A program made the position numbers and the translations under genes. The notes below the pieces were generated by a model that was not told the origin of the DNA, made no database searches, and saw nothing but the letters and a program-made list of their open reading frames with translations. This document shows positions 7,244 to 16,068 of a DNA stretch of 25,255 bases, in pieces. This DNA is from DATDPY01 sp964395765 (GTDB taxonomy: Bacteria; Bacteroidota; Bacteroidia; Cytophagales; Cyclobacteriaceae). Within the stretch, counting starts at the first letter, position 1. Every line of letters begins with the position of its first letter. Location of the stretch: assembly GCA_964395765.1 (NCBI GenBank), contig CAYNCU010000030.1, positions 1-25,255 on the forward strand, given 5' to 3'.

Positions 7244-9076
7244 TTAAAAGGATTGCATTTCACTCATCTTCTTATACAGGTTATCATACTGTATAAGTTC
7301 TTCATGTTTTCCTCTTTCAATGATTTCGCCGTTATTGATGACAGCGATCATGTCGGCATTCTGGATAGTACTTAACCGGTGGGCAATAACGATAGAGGTC
7401 CTGTTTTTCATCAGGTTGTAGATAGCCTCCTGTACGACGCTTTCGGATTCGGAATCCAGGGAGGAGGTGGCCTCGTCAAGGATCAGGATGGGCGGGTTCT
7501 TCAGCACGGCACGGGCAATGCTGATCCTTTGCCGCTGTCCTCCCGATAATTTCATGCCACGTTCGCCGATATTGGCCTGGTAGCCGTTTTCCATCTGCAT
7601 GATGAATTCATGGGCGTTGGCGATCTTCGCCGCCCGTATCACATCTTCTTCCTTCACCTGGGTCAGGCCGAAGGCAATGTTATTAAAAATGGTATCGTTG
7701 AATAAAATGGATTCCTGGGTAACAATGCCCATGAGCTGGCGCACCGATTCAATATTGTAATTTTTTATAGAGATGCCGTCCAGCAATATCTCGCCCTCAT
7801 TGATATCATAGAATCGTGGAATAAGATCGACCAGGGTAGATTTCCCACCCCCCGAAGGCCCGACGAGGGCGACTGTTTTTCCAATTGGAATTTTAAGATT
7901 GATATGTTTTAATACAGGAACATTGCCGTAGGAAAAACTTACATTATTAAATTCTATGGAGGATTTGAATTCACGGGCCACCACCGCGCCCGGCATTTCC
8001 TTGATAACTGTTTCCGTATCCAGTATCCTGAAGATCCGCTCCCCGGAGGCCAGTCCGCGCTGGATATTCGTTACCGCCTTGGAGATGGCTTTTGCAGGAT
8101 TGAGGATCTGCGCGAAAATGATGATATAGGTGATGAAGGCCGAAGCATCCATGCTGGATTTATTGTTCAACACCAGGTTGCCCCCGTAAAGCAGGATGCC
8201 GCCCACAAATAAAACACCCAGGAATTCGGAGATCGGCGAGGCCATCTCCCTCTTTCGGACCATGGACATATAAATCGAGGAATACCTTTTAGTTTCTTTT
8301 CTGAAACGGTTATTGATAAAGTTCACCGCGTTGAAAGCCTTGATGATCCGTAGCCCGGAGATCAGCTCATCGGTAAAATTTACGATCCTGCCCAGCGATT
8401 CCTGGCTTTCCCTGGCGGGCTTTCGCAGTCTTTTGGCAATGGCGGCAATGATACCCCCGCTCAACGGCAGCAGGATCAGGGTAAAGATGGTCAGGCTCAC
8501 GGACCTGGAAAACAAATACACAAAGGATAAAATAATCGTCAGCGGATCCTTAAATATGGATTCCAGCAGGTTGGTGATGGAGTTTTCAATTTCCTGGATA
8601 TCATTGGTGATCCTCGACATGATGTCCCCTTTTCTTTCATTCGAGAAAAATCCGAGATGGAGCCTGCTGATCTTATCAAAGATCGTGTTTCGAAGGTTTT
8701 TTACCGTATTCGCCCTGACGCTCGCCATGATAATCTGGGAAACGTAACGGAATAAATTCGCCAGGAAATTGGCGCTGATGATCACACAACATACAAAGAT
8801 CAGGGAGCCCATTTTTCCCAGGGCATGACTGGCCTGGATCCAGTAGTAATAAAACAGGTGCGTAAAATACCCCACTGAAAGTTCCCAAACCGGCCGGGCG
8901 GAATAGAGGGCCAGGTTGGCAGCATCCATCTGGTTGAAGATCACATCAAACAAGGGTTTCAAAAGGGCAAGATTGATCAAGCCGAAAGCGACTCCAAAGA
9001 AGGTATAAATCGCATACTGGGGAATCAATACCCCGAATGGCCTGGCAAATCCTAAAATCCTTGAAAGTGTTTTCAT
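7244..9076 (-). CDS. ABC exporter half-transporter, MsbA / lipid-flippase type
   Basis: A 610-residue fused membrane-plus-ATPase protein. The N-terminal half has about six transmembrane helices (roughly residues 20-345). The ATPase has Walker A GPSGGGKST (406-414), Q-loop Gln454, signature LSGGQRQR (510-517), Walker B ILILDEA (530-536) with Glu535, and switch His566. It works as a homodimer in the inner membrane. Length and layout match MsbA-type exporters of lipid A core or lipid-linked glycans. The gene is last in an operon with two glycosyltransferase genes (44-nt gap), so a lipid-linked sugar cargo is likely. Drug or peptide export cannot be excluded by sequence alone. I withhold the symbol msbA for that reason. 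Confidence 0.9.
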   Translation of the reverse strand: MKTLSRILGFARPFGVLIPQYAIYTFFGVAFGLINLALLKPLFDVIFNQMDAANLALYSARPVWELSVGYFTHLFYYYWIQASHALGKMGSLIFVCCVIISANFLANLFRYVSQIIMASVRANTVKNLRNTIFDKISRLHLGFFSNERKGDIMSRITNDIQEIENSITNLLESIFKDPLTIILSFVYLFSRSVSLTIFTLILLPLSGGIIAAIAKRLRKPARESQESLGRIVNFTDELISGLRIIKAFNAVNFINNRFRKETKRYSSIYMSMVRKREMASPISEFLGVLFVGGILLYGGNLVLNNKSSMDASAFITYIIIFAQILNPAKAISKAVTNIQRGLASGERIFRILDTETVIKEMPGAVVAREFKSSIEFNNVSFSYGNVPVLKHINLKIPIGKTVALVGPSGGGKSTLVDLIPRFYDINEGEILLDGISIKNYNIESVRQLMGIVTQESILFNDTIFNNIAFGLTQVKEEDVIRAAKIANAHEFIMQMENGYQANIGERGMKLSGGQRQRISIARAVLKNPPILILDEATSSLDSESESVVQEAIYNLMKNRTSIVIAHRLSTIQNADMIAVINNGEIIERGKHEELIQYDNLYKKMSEMQSF

Positions 9077-9120
9077 GGAAGGAGATGGAAAAATAAATGG
9101 GATGAAATCATAATTCCGTT

Positions 9121-9939
9121 TTAATTCGCATTTTCCTTGATAATCCCGTAAGGGGTTCGGTAATACCCCTTTGACTTTGTATCTTCAAATATAGCCATGT
9201 TGTTATTTTCCCGGCTAAGTTTCGGGTGATATAAATGATATTGAATAGCTAAGTTACGCACACTTTTGATTGTGATCCCCGCTAGTCCTGCGCGCCACTC
9301 GAGTTCCGTATCTTCCCCCACAGTGGGTGCCAGATAGCGTTCATCGAAACCGTTAAGCGCTTCAATGTCCTCCCGGTAGACCGAGAAATTGCATCCCGAT
9401 AAACCGAAATTTTTACGGCTTAAATAAGAGGTAAGCCAGGGCATGTATAATCCCTTTTCGGCATGGGACATTTTTTTCTTTAACCCTTCCATCAACCATT
9501 TCAGTGTGTGCTTTTCCAGGTAGCCACTTCGTACCTTATCAGGGGTCAGGTTTTCTGTTATTTCCTCGGATAAATTCACACGCCTGCCGGATAAAATTTT
9601 TTTCCTTTCCCTGTTGCGTACGTGTTCTTTAATAAAATGTTTATGGGGAATGCAGTCCGCATCGATAAAAATAAGGTAATCGCTTCCGGATTGGGTGATG
9701 GCTTTGTTAAGCATAATATTTTTTCTCCAACCCTGGTCTTCCTGCCAGAGATGCTCAACGGGAAAAGGATAATTTCCCGAGAGGGTGGAAATTTCTTTCG
9801 TAACTTCTTCCCCGGAACCGTCATCGGCGATGATAATTTTGAAATCATGCGTCGATTGACGCGTAAATCCTGCCAGCACCAGTTTCAGGAACCTGATATT
9901 ATTATAAAATGCAACGATCACGGCAGGATGGTTTTTCAT
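9121..9939 (-). CDS. Family 2 glycosyltransferase with galactosyltransferase-type C-terminal motif
   Basis: A 272-residue GT-A fold enzyme. It opens with VIVAFYNNIRFLKLVLAGF and shows ADDGS (38-42), QEDQGWRKNIMLNKAI (66-81) and the metal-binding FIDADC (Asp93, Asp95). Later come LSGCNFSVYREDIEALNGFDE and GEDTELEWR, the Glyco_transf_7C-type ending seen in many surface-polysaccharide enzymes. It has no membrane segment and probably acts at the inner face of the cytoplasmic membrane. Its ATG overlaps the stop of the upstream double GT4 by 4 nt, so the two are coupled. Sugar donor and acceptor cannot be read from sequence. Confidence 0.9.
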   Translation of the reverse strand: MKNHPAVIVAFYNNIRFLKLVLAGFTRQSTHDFKIIIADDGSGEEVTKEISTLSGNYPFPVEHLWQEDQGWRKNIMLNKAITQSGSDYLIFIDADCIPHKHFIKEHVRNRERKKILSGRRVNLSEEITENLTPDKVRSGYLEKHTLKWLMEGLKKKMSHAEKGLYMPWLTSYLSRKNFGLSGCNFSVYREDIEALNGFDERYLAPTVGEDTELEWRAGLAGITIKSVRNLAIQYHLYHPKLSRENNNMAIFEDTKSKGYYRTPYGIIKENAN

Positions 9940-12149
9940 CGGAGAACCTCCTGATAAATTTTCAAAACTTTTCCTGCCATGATTTCCATAGTATATTCTT
10001 CCTGTAATAAACGGGAGGCATTGGTAACCAGTTTTTCCCTTAAATCGGGTTCTGAAATAAGCCTCAATAAATGCTCGCCCAGGGTTTTGAAATCACCGGG
10101 GTTGGCGAGCAATCCGGTTTGCCCGTGAATTACCATTTCAGGAATTCCTCCGGCCCGGGTGGCCACTACCGGGACGCCGGCAGCAAAGGCGTCAAGAATG
10201 CTGGTACCCAGTCCTTCGGTAACGGAAGTCATAAGGAAAATATCCATTGCCGGAAGAAGCTGTGAAATGTCATTCCTGAATCCGGTCATGATAATACATT
10301 CTTCCAGGTGCTTCGACCGGATATAACGCCGGATATTATGTTCTTCAGGGCCTTCCCCGATAATGCCGAACTTTGCCCGGAGGCCGTTGTTAACAGCCCA
10401 CTCACAGGTCTTGACAAAAGTATAATAATCTTTATGGGCGGCCAGGGCCGAGGTGTTGCCGATTAAAATTTCTCCCGGCGACGCATGCATTAATTCACGT
10501 AATATTTTTTTATCGTGCCCGGGATTAAACCGGGAGGTATCAATGCCACTGTGAATGGTAACACATTTTGCCTGCTGACTGAGAACAGGAGTTACGACCT
10601 CCCGGATCTTATCGGAGACGGTGATGATCCTTTTGATTCGCGGGTGGTTGTATTTCCACCTCGATAAAAAGTTCCTTCCGATCCGGTTATCCACGCGCCG
10701 GGTCAGGATTAATTTTGAATGATGACCGAATAAGGTGGAGATGACGCCAACGGTGTGGGATTTGGAAGTATGCAGGTGCAGGATATCGATGTTATTTTCC
10801 CTGCATAATTTTGCCACCCTTGCGGCGGTGACCAGATTTAACGACGACGAAAATCCGGAAGTAAAATATTTCCATTTATTCTTCACGCATAATTCCTCAA
10901 ACCGCGAATTCTTTTCGCATCCGACCCGGTTATCAATGCCCAGCCGGTTCAATTCATTGACCAGGTAAGCGATCTGTTGTTCACCGCCCCGCCAGCCCTT
11001 TTCAGAACTCAGGTGAAGAACGCGCATTGGTTTTCCAGCTGTTTCCCTTAAAGGTCCTGTGCTTTCCCTGACCTGGTCCATAAGTTTATATTCAGAGATC
11101 AGCTCCCTGTATACATCGTTGTAGGAATGAATGCTCTTACGCCAGGAATAATTCAGGGAGTATTGTTTCAGCTTAGTGGATAATGCTTCCTTGTTATTTT
11201 CAAATTGTTTGAATTTTTCTTCAAATAAATCCTTCATCTCATTAGGTTCGAAGGAATCCCAGTAAAAGGCAAGATCGCCTCCGATTTCAGGCAGGCTTGA
11301 ATACCGTGAAAGGAAAACCGGTTTACCGAAACGCATGGCTTCTATGACCGGCAGACCGAATCCTTCATTCAGGGATGGGAAAAGGAAAGCCTCACAGTTT
11401 CTGAAAAGCCAGATTTTATCCTCCTGGGAAATGATCCCGGGCATAAATATCCTTGCCGAAAGTTTTTTCCTGTGGATATTCCTTTCCAGTTTCCTCGCGT
11501 AGGAAAATGATTTGTCACCCGCAATCACCAGGTTGTAATCTTTCTGTTTCTCCATGAAATCGATAAGCACATGAAAATTCTTTTTCTCCAGGATCATGCC
11601 CAGTGAAAAAAGGAATTTCCCTTCCGGCAGAAAATCCGGCCTTGGCACCTTTTTTTCCGTATCGATTTCAACACCGTTGTGAATGACCCTTGTCGGTTTG
11701 TCACCGAGATGCAGGTACTTCTTGACTTCCGATTCAGTAAAGTTGGAAATGAATGTCACATAGGATGCCCTGTCGATTTTTCTTTGAAGATTTGCCAGCC
11801 TCATTTTAACCCGGAAAGAACTTTTTTCCCTCAGGAAATTCAGGTCATGAATGGTCAGGATATATCGCGTTTTAAGGTTTCCCGGGAAATAGGCGGAATC
11901 CTGGTGGATCGCATGCCATAGATCGTAATCAGGACACATGGCCGGAAGGTATCTTCTCTTCATGCTCAGCATCTCATACCGCACACTGGCGCCGAAGGCA
12001 TTGTAATAAGAAACCGGCGTAAGGAAATTCCATTGCATTGCTTCTTCCTTCACCCCGACCAGGTTTTTACCGAAATAGTAGGAAAATTGACCCAGGCCGG
12101 AATAAAAAGTTTTTAATTTCCCCAGATCAACCAGTATTTGTGCCGGCAT
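9936..12149 (-). CDS. Double glycosyltransferase: two fused GT4 (GT-B fold) enzymes
   Basis: One 737-residue reading frame contains two complete GT4 modules. Module 1 (about 1-360) starts MPAQILVDLGKLKTFYSGLG, contains HDLNFLREKS and ends with the donor-site motif NEGFGLPVIEAM (Glu262, Glu270). A short polar linker leads at residue 375 into module 2, whose MRVLHLSSEKGWRGGEQQIAYL looks like the start of an independent enzyme. Its donor motif TEGLGTSILDAFAAG has Asp653 at the second acidic position instead of Glu. The frame is open to a TTG at 12191; I prefer the ATG at 12149 because the fold begins there. It heads the operon with a GT2 and an ABC exporter. It probably adds two successive sugars to a lipid-linked glycan. 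Confidence 0.88.
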   Translation of the reverse strand: MPAQILVDLGKLKTFYSGLGQFSYYFGKNLVGVKEEAMQWNFLTPVSYYNAFGASVRYEMLSMKRRYLPAMCPDYDLWHAIHQDSAYFPGNLKTRYILTIHDLNFLREKSSFRVKMRLANLQRKIDRASYVTFISNFTESEVKKYLHLGDKPTRVIHNGVEIDTEKKVPRPDFLPEGKFLFSLGMILEKKNFHVLIDFMEKQKDYNLVIAGDKSFSYARKLERNIHRKKLSARIFMPGIISQEDKIWLFRNCEAFLFPSLNEGFGLPVIEAMRFGKPVFLSRYSSLPEIGGDLAFYWDSFEPNEMKDLFEEKFKQFENNKEALSTKLKQYSLNYSWRKSIHSYNDVYRELISEYKLMDQVRESTGPLRETAGKPMRVLHLSSEKGWRGGEQQIAYLVNELNRLGIDNRVGCEKNSRFEELCVKNKWKYFTSGFSSSLNLVTAARVAKLCRENNIDILHLHTSKSHTVGVISTLFGHHSKLILTRRVDNRIGRNFLSRWKYNHPRIKRIITVSDKIREVVTPVLSQQAKCVTIHSGIDTSRFNPGHDKKILRELMHASPGEILIGNTSALAAHKDYYTFVKTCEWAVNNGLRAKFGIIGEGPEEHNIRRYIRSKHLEECIIMTGFRNDISQLLPAMDIFLMTSVTEGLGTSILDAFAAGVPVVATRAGGIPEMVIHGQTGLLANPGDFKTLGEHLLRLISEPDLREKLVTNASRLLQEEYTMEIMAGKVLKIYQEVLR

Positions 12150-12210
12150 TGCAATATTTTTAATTAAAATTTGAATTCTTGATGCCCGCAAGCACCGGAA
12201 TAGAATTTAT

Positions 12211-12218
12211 TAAATTTG
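12211..12218 (+). promoter_or_regulatory. Possible -7 element for the wzi-like gene
   Basis: TAAATTTG is an exact match to the Bacteroidota TAnnTTTG element, 72 nt before the ATG. No TTG at the expected 18-21 nt spacing upstream was seen (the nearest is at 12179), so only half of the promoter is visible. In this AT-rich gap a chance match is plausible. Confidence 0.3.
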
Positions 12219-12290
12219 CCTGATGCATATAAGAACTGCAAATTTTAATCCTTTATTTATTTTTAATGCGATCCTCTGAATTTAATATGG

Positions 12291-13883
12291 ATGAAATTTA
12301 AAGTTTGTTTTATATTCCTGTTATCCCTTTGTGCGTTTCAGGTTTTCGCCCAGATTGATTCGGTGGAGGTGCATATTAAAGGAAGCGGAGTGGCCGGGAC
12401 GCAGGGATTTGGACCCCATTGGCTGGTAAGTAACCGTTTCGGGATTTACAGCGATAGCAGTAATGATGTGCTTCTCATGCCTGGTTTTACACTCCCGGTT
12501 CAGTTTGGGAAAAAACTGAAAATAAATTTAGGTTTTGACGCCGTGTTGAAACCCAGAATTAAATCGAGTTTTATTTACCAGGGATATGCCAATGTAAATT
12601 ACGGCAAGTTGAAATTGATGATGGGCCGGCAGAACTATACCCTGGGACAATTCAATGATGATGTCTCAAGCGGATCGTTTATTGTCAGTAATAATGCGTT
12701 ACCGATCCCGGGAATCGGGCTTGGATTTTATGATTATGTAGATGTTCCGTTAACAAAGGGTTACCTGCAGGTGAAAGGAGGGGTCAACCAGGGCTGGCTC
12801 GAAAATAACCGGCTCGATCATAGCCCGTATAACAAACCGCTTCTTCATGAGAAATTTGCCTATATACGCACGGGAAAATTACCTGTCAACCTGTTCCTGG
12901 GCTTGGTGCATTTCGCTCTTTACGGAGGGGTTGATAAAAACGGGAATAAGGTTCCTGTTCATTTCCTTGACGTTGTCCTTGCAAAACATGTTTCTTCAGG
13001 GGGTGAGATCAATGCTTATGGAGAACACCTGGGTATAGTGGATCTGGGTTTGTCAGCCCGGTACAAGGATTATGATATTACTTATTATTATCAGTTACCG
13101 ATTACCGACAGGACGGGCATCGAAAAGAATTTCAGCCGGAACCAGGATTTTTTTACAGGTATCCTGGTACAAACCAAAGAACATAAACTTTTAACTGCTT
13201 TTACCTATGAATTCAATCATACCACCCAACAGGGTGGTTTGGGGATTCCTGATCCTGTCGTGAACGGTACGATCCGGGAACCGTGGCGGGCTTCAGACCG
13301 GCAATACCTGAAAGATTATTACACCGCCCTCGGTTACCCGGTTAGCAATCTTAATACACAGGCGGAATGGCAGTCATTTTTAGAGGCTTATACCAATTAC
13401 GGTTATCCTTTTGGCGGAAGGGTGGATTATTATAATAACTATCAGTATAAAGATGTGTATTATGATAAAATTATCGGCACCTCGCTTTTCATCACCAAGC
13501 CTCAACTCAAAAGAATGACTGGTGTACAAGACCCGGGCGACTATATAGTCGATAACCGTGTTATCATTCACCACCTGGGCGTGGAAGGCTATTTCTCCGG
13601 GAATTTCAGCTACCGCCTCTTATTGACTTATACCCGCAATTTCGGAGAATGGCAGGAATACGGAGGCCGTTATAAATGGGAAGGAATTGCCGTTGATCCG
13701 GATTTTTACTGGTATTGGAAAGGCGCAAGGATACAATGGTATTCTTTATATGAAATGAGTTACCGGAATAAGAATATTAAAAATTTTACTTTTCACCTGG
13801 GTGGCGGCTATGACTTCGGGGACATTTACCATAACTTCGGAATCACAGCCGGCGTCGATTATAGTTGCCGCCTGAAGCTATAA
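12291..13883 (+). CDS. Wzi-family capsule assembly outer-membrane protein
   Basis: A 530-residue exported protein with a clean signal peptide (MKFKVCFIFLLSLCAFQVFA, cleavage before Gln21). The rest has the alternating aromatic and polar strands of a beta-barrel. Family-type motifs include GPHWLVSNRFGIYSD near the mature start, YANVNYGKLKLMMGRQ, SSGSFIVSNNALPIPGIGLG and the late HHLGVEGYFSGNFSYRLLLTYTRNFG. Wzi proteins sit in the outer membrane and help attach or organise surface polysaccharide, and diverged homologues are common in Bacteroidota. It is divergent from the glycosyltransferase/ABC operon and convergent (3-nt gap) with a GT2 gene. The C-terminus ends in Leu rather than the usual aromatic residue. 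Length agrees with the family (about 480-550). Confidence 0.85.
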   Translation: MKFKVCFIFLLSLCAFQVFAQIDSVEVHIKGSGVAGTQGFGPHWLVSNRFGIYSDSSNDVLLMPGFTLPVQFGKKLKINLGFDAVLKPRIKSSFIYQGYANVNYGKLKLMMGRQNYTLGQFNDDVSSGSFIVSNNALPIPGIGLGFYDYVDVPLTKGYLQVKGGVNQGWLENNRLDHSPYNKPLLHEKFAYIRTGKLPVNLFLGLVHFALYGGVDKNGNKVPVHFLDVVLAKHVSSGGEINAYGEHLGIVDLGLSARYKDYDITYYYQLPITDRTGIEKNFSRNQDFFTGILVQTKEHKLLTAFTYEFNHTTQQGGLGIPDPVVNGTIREPWRASDRQYLKDYYTALGYPVSNLNTQAEWQSFLEAYTNYGYPFGGRVDYYNNYQYKDVYYDKIIGTSLFITKPQLKRMTGVQDPGDYIVDNRVIIHHLGVEGYFSGNFSYRLLLTYTRNFGEWQEYGGRYKWEGIAVDPDFYWYWKGARIQWYSLYEMSYRNKNIKNFTFHLGGGYDFGDIYHNFGITAGVDYSCRLKL

Positions 13884-13886
13884 ATT

Positions 13887-14807
13887 TCATTTATTCTCCT
13901 GCCTGTATCGCAGGCTCTGTTTCAGGGATGGGTTCAAAAGTATCACGAAGGCCAGCCTTGCATAATCCCTGTGTATATAAAATTTCCGCAGGCTTCTGAA
14001 AAATTGGGTAATTCTCCATATCCATGCCGCCGGCTTGCCAAAATGCTTGAGATAAAGATGATGCTGTGAAAGGTAAAACTCTTTAAGGTAATCGTAATTC
14101 ATCGGCTTTCCGCTAGAAGAACTCTTACCTTCATAATGAATAAAATGTGCTTCCGGAACCAGGTATAGGGAATATCCTGATTTCTTCATCCGGATGGCCA
14201 GATCTTCTTCTTCACAATACAGGAAAAAAGCCGGATCAAATCCACCGGTTTTTTCAAGTGCACTTACCCTGACAAAAAGGGAACTTCCGTTAAGAACCGG
14301 AACCCGGATCGGGGAAGTATAGCGTCTGTTTTTATTCGGGTAATTTTTTTTATCGATGAACCGCAACAGGGAGGATCCCAGGAGTTTCAGTTTTAAATCA
14401 GGGATATAATTGAAATTGATTCCCCGCTCCCCGTTATCGTGAAAGAGCTGGCCTGAACAGATTCCCGCGTCCGGATTCCCTGCCATGAAATCATATAGGA
14501 TCTTCAGGTTATCATTCAGCAGGACCGTGTCATTATTTAAAAAAAAATAATATTCCGGTGAACAGAAATTGATACCGGTCATATTTCCGGTACCAAAACC
14601 GGCATTCACTGAATTCCGGTGGATGATTATGTTTTGCTGTTTGCGGAGGCTGTTTAATTTTTCAAATTCATCCTTGCTTGAATTATTATCCACAATCACT
14701 ATCTTAAAGGTCAGATCCGAATGGGATTGATCAATAATGGATTCCACGCAAGAAAGGGTAAAATCGCTTGTGTTGTAATTGATAAGGATGATACCGATGT
14801 TTTCCAA
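13887..14807 (-). CDS. Family 2 glycosyltransferase, rhamnosyltransferase (WbbL)-like
   Basis: A 306-residue GT-A enzyme. It begins IGIILINYNTSDFTLSCVES, then VIVDNNSS (37-44), the NSVNAGFGTGNMTGIN segment (66-80) and FFLNNDT (88-94), where NND takes the place of DxD. NGSSLFVR, GGFDPAFFLYCEEEDLAIRMK and HYEGKSS complete the pattern seen in WbbL-type O-antigen rhamnosyltransferases. The only start that keeps the N-terminal strand is a TTG at 14807; no in-frame ATG lies upstream before the next gene, and the first internal ATG (residue 76) would delete the donor-binding fold. It is convergent with the wzi-like gene (3-nt gap) and divergent from the next GT4 gene (86-nt gap). Sugar specificity is not proven. 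Confidence 0.87.
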   Translation of the reverse strand: MENIGIILINYNTSDFTLSCVESIIDQSHSDLTFKIVIVDNNSSKDEFEKLNSLRKQQNIIIHRNSVNAGFGTGNMTGINFCSPEYYFFLNNDTVLLNDNLKILYDFMAGNPDAGICSGQLFHDNGERGINFNYIPDLKLKLLGSSLLRFIDKKNYPNKNRRYTSPIRVPVLNGSSLFVRVSALEKTGGFDPAFFLYCEEEDLAIRMKKSGYSLYLVPEAHFIHYEGKSSSSGKPMNYDYLKEFYLSQHHLYLKHFGKPAAWIWRITQFFRSLRKFYIHRDYARLAFVILLNPSLKQSLRYRQENK

Positions 14808-14893
14808 AATAAGTAAAATTAATGTACCGGTTGATCCGTCTGGGACTTTTGTTTTCCGGAATACGGAGTGAAATTTAAATGCAATGACTGAAA

Positions 14894-16054
14894 ATGTCTA
14901 ATGATTCGAAAAATAGTGTCGTATTTATATGCCATGAAAGCTCACGGACAGGAGCGCCGATTTTACTGCTTCACCTCCTTCAATGGTTAAAGAACAATAC
15001 GGATCTCGTTTTCCAGGTCCTGATTGTTAAAGGCGGAGAGCTGGATATTGAATTCCGGAAAATTGCTCCCACGCTGGTGCTCAATCCCCGGCGAATTGAA
15101 AATCCGTTAAGGCGCTTTTCGGGGAAGATCTTGAATGGGATGAAGTGGAAAAAAAAGATCAGGCAATTTATCCCTTCCCGGCCGGCATTGATTTATAGTA
15201 ATACTTTTGCCAACGGAAAGACGGCAGCCTACCTGAAGAAGCTTTGGAAAACAAGTTCAGTGACTCACGTACATGAACTGGAAGGTGTTATTTCCTCGCT
15301 TGGCGTGGAAAACACCAGTCTTGTAACGGAAAATACCGATTTTTATCTTGCCGCATCCGGGGCAGTAAAAAATAACCTGGTTCATAATTTAAATATTCCC
15401 GGGAATAAGGTGGAGGTAATTTATGAATTCCTGACCCCTGTCACGAATCATAGTGAAATTCATCCCGGCTTAAGTGAGGTCATCAGGAGAAACGGTAAAA
15501 AATTTATAGTCGGATCCGTGGGATTTGTGGATTACAGGAAGGGATTTGATCTATTTCTTGAAACGGCAAAATCGATCCGGGAAAAAAACCGGATTGATGG
15601 GATCCTTTTTGTTTGGGTGGGGGATTTCGGAAAAGGCAAAAAAGAAACCGTTGATAAATTCATAGAATCCAACGCGCTACAGGAGGATGTTTACTTTACC
15701 GGGGAAATAAAAAACCCATGGTCTTATTATAATTTATTTGACCTTTTTTTTCTGGCTTCGAGGGAAGACCCCTTCCCACTGGTCATGCTGGAAAGCGCGT
15801 GGTTCGGCAAACCGGTTTTGTGTTTCGACCATTGCGGGGGAGCAGGGGAATTTATCGATGAAAATTGCGGGATAATTTTGGAGGAAACAGACCCGGGAAA
15901 AGCCGCCTTGGAAATAATCAATGGAATGGAAAATAAAGAAAGGCTCAGGGTCTTCGGCGAAAATGCCAGGAATAAGGTGAAAGAAAAATTCCTGGTGGAT
16001 CATATTGCGCCGCAAATTTATAATAAAATTAAAAGTATGTCCGGCGTACGTTAA
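14894..16054 (+). CDS. Family 4 glycosyltransferase (GT-B fold)
   Basis: A 386-residue cytoplasmic GT4 enzyme. The N-terminal domain starts VVFICHESSRTGAPILLLHLLQWL, with the TGAP loop typical of this fold. HVHELEG and YSNTFANGKTAA follow. The C-terminal domain has GSVGFVDYRKGFDLFLETA, VWVGDFGKG and the donor-binding SREDPFPLVMLESAWFGKPV, a common variant of the GT4 two-glutamate motif. It probably extends a lipid-linked surface glycan. The ATG at 14894 is chosen as the first in frame; no clear ribosome-binding site precedes it. The next gene follows after 14 nt, so the two form a small operon. An 8-T run at 15744-15751 lies inside the donor-site motif and is in frame. Confidence 0.88.
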   Translation: MSNDSKNSVVFICHESSRTGAPILLLHLLQWLKNNTDLVFQVLIVKGGELDIEFRKIAPTLVLNPRRIENPLRRFSGKILNGMKWKKKIRQFIPSRPALIYSNTFANGKTAAYLKKLWKTSSVTHVHELEGVISSLGVENTSLVTENTDFYLAASGAVKNNLVHNLNIPGNKVEVIYEFLTPVTNHSEIHPGLSEVIRRNGKKFIVGSVGFVDYRKGFDLFLETAKSIREKNRIDGILFVWVGDFGKGKKETVDKFIESNALQEDVYFTGEIKNPWSYYNLFDLFFLASREDPFPLVMLESAWFGKPVLCFDHCGGAGEFIDENCGIILEETDPGKAALEIINGMENKERLRVFGENARNKVKEKFLVDHIAPQIYNKIKSMSGVR

Positions 16055-16068
16055 GGGACTATTTACCC

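Noticed and set aside
15744..15751. Run of eight T in the GT4 gene as a second phase-variable tract
   Set aside because: In frame and within the conserved donor-site region; nothing suggests a shifted allele.
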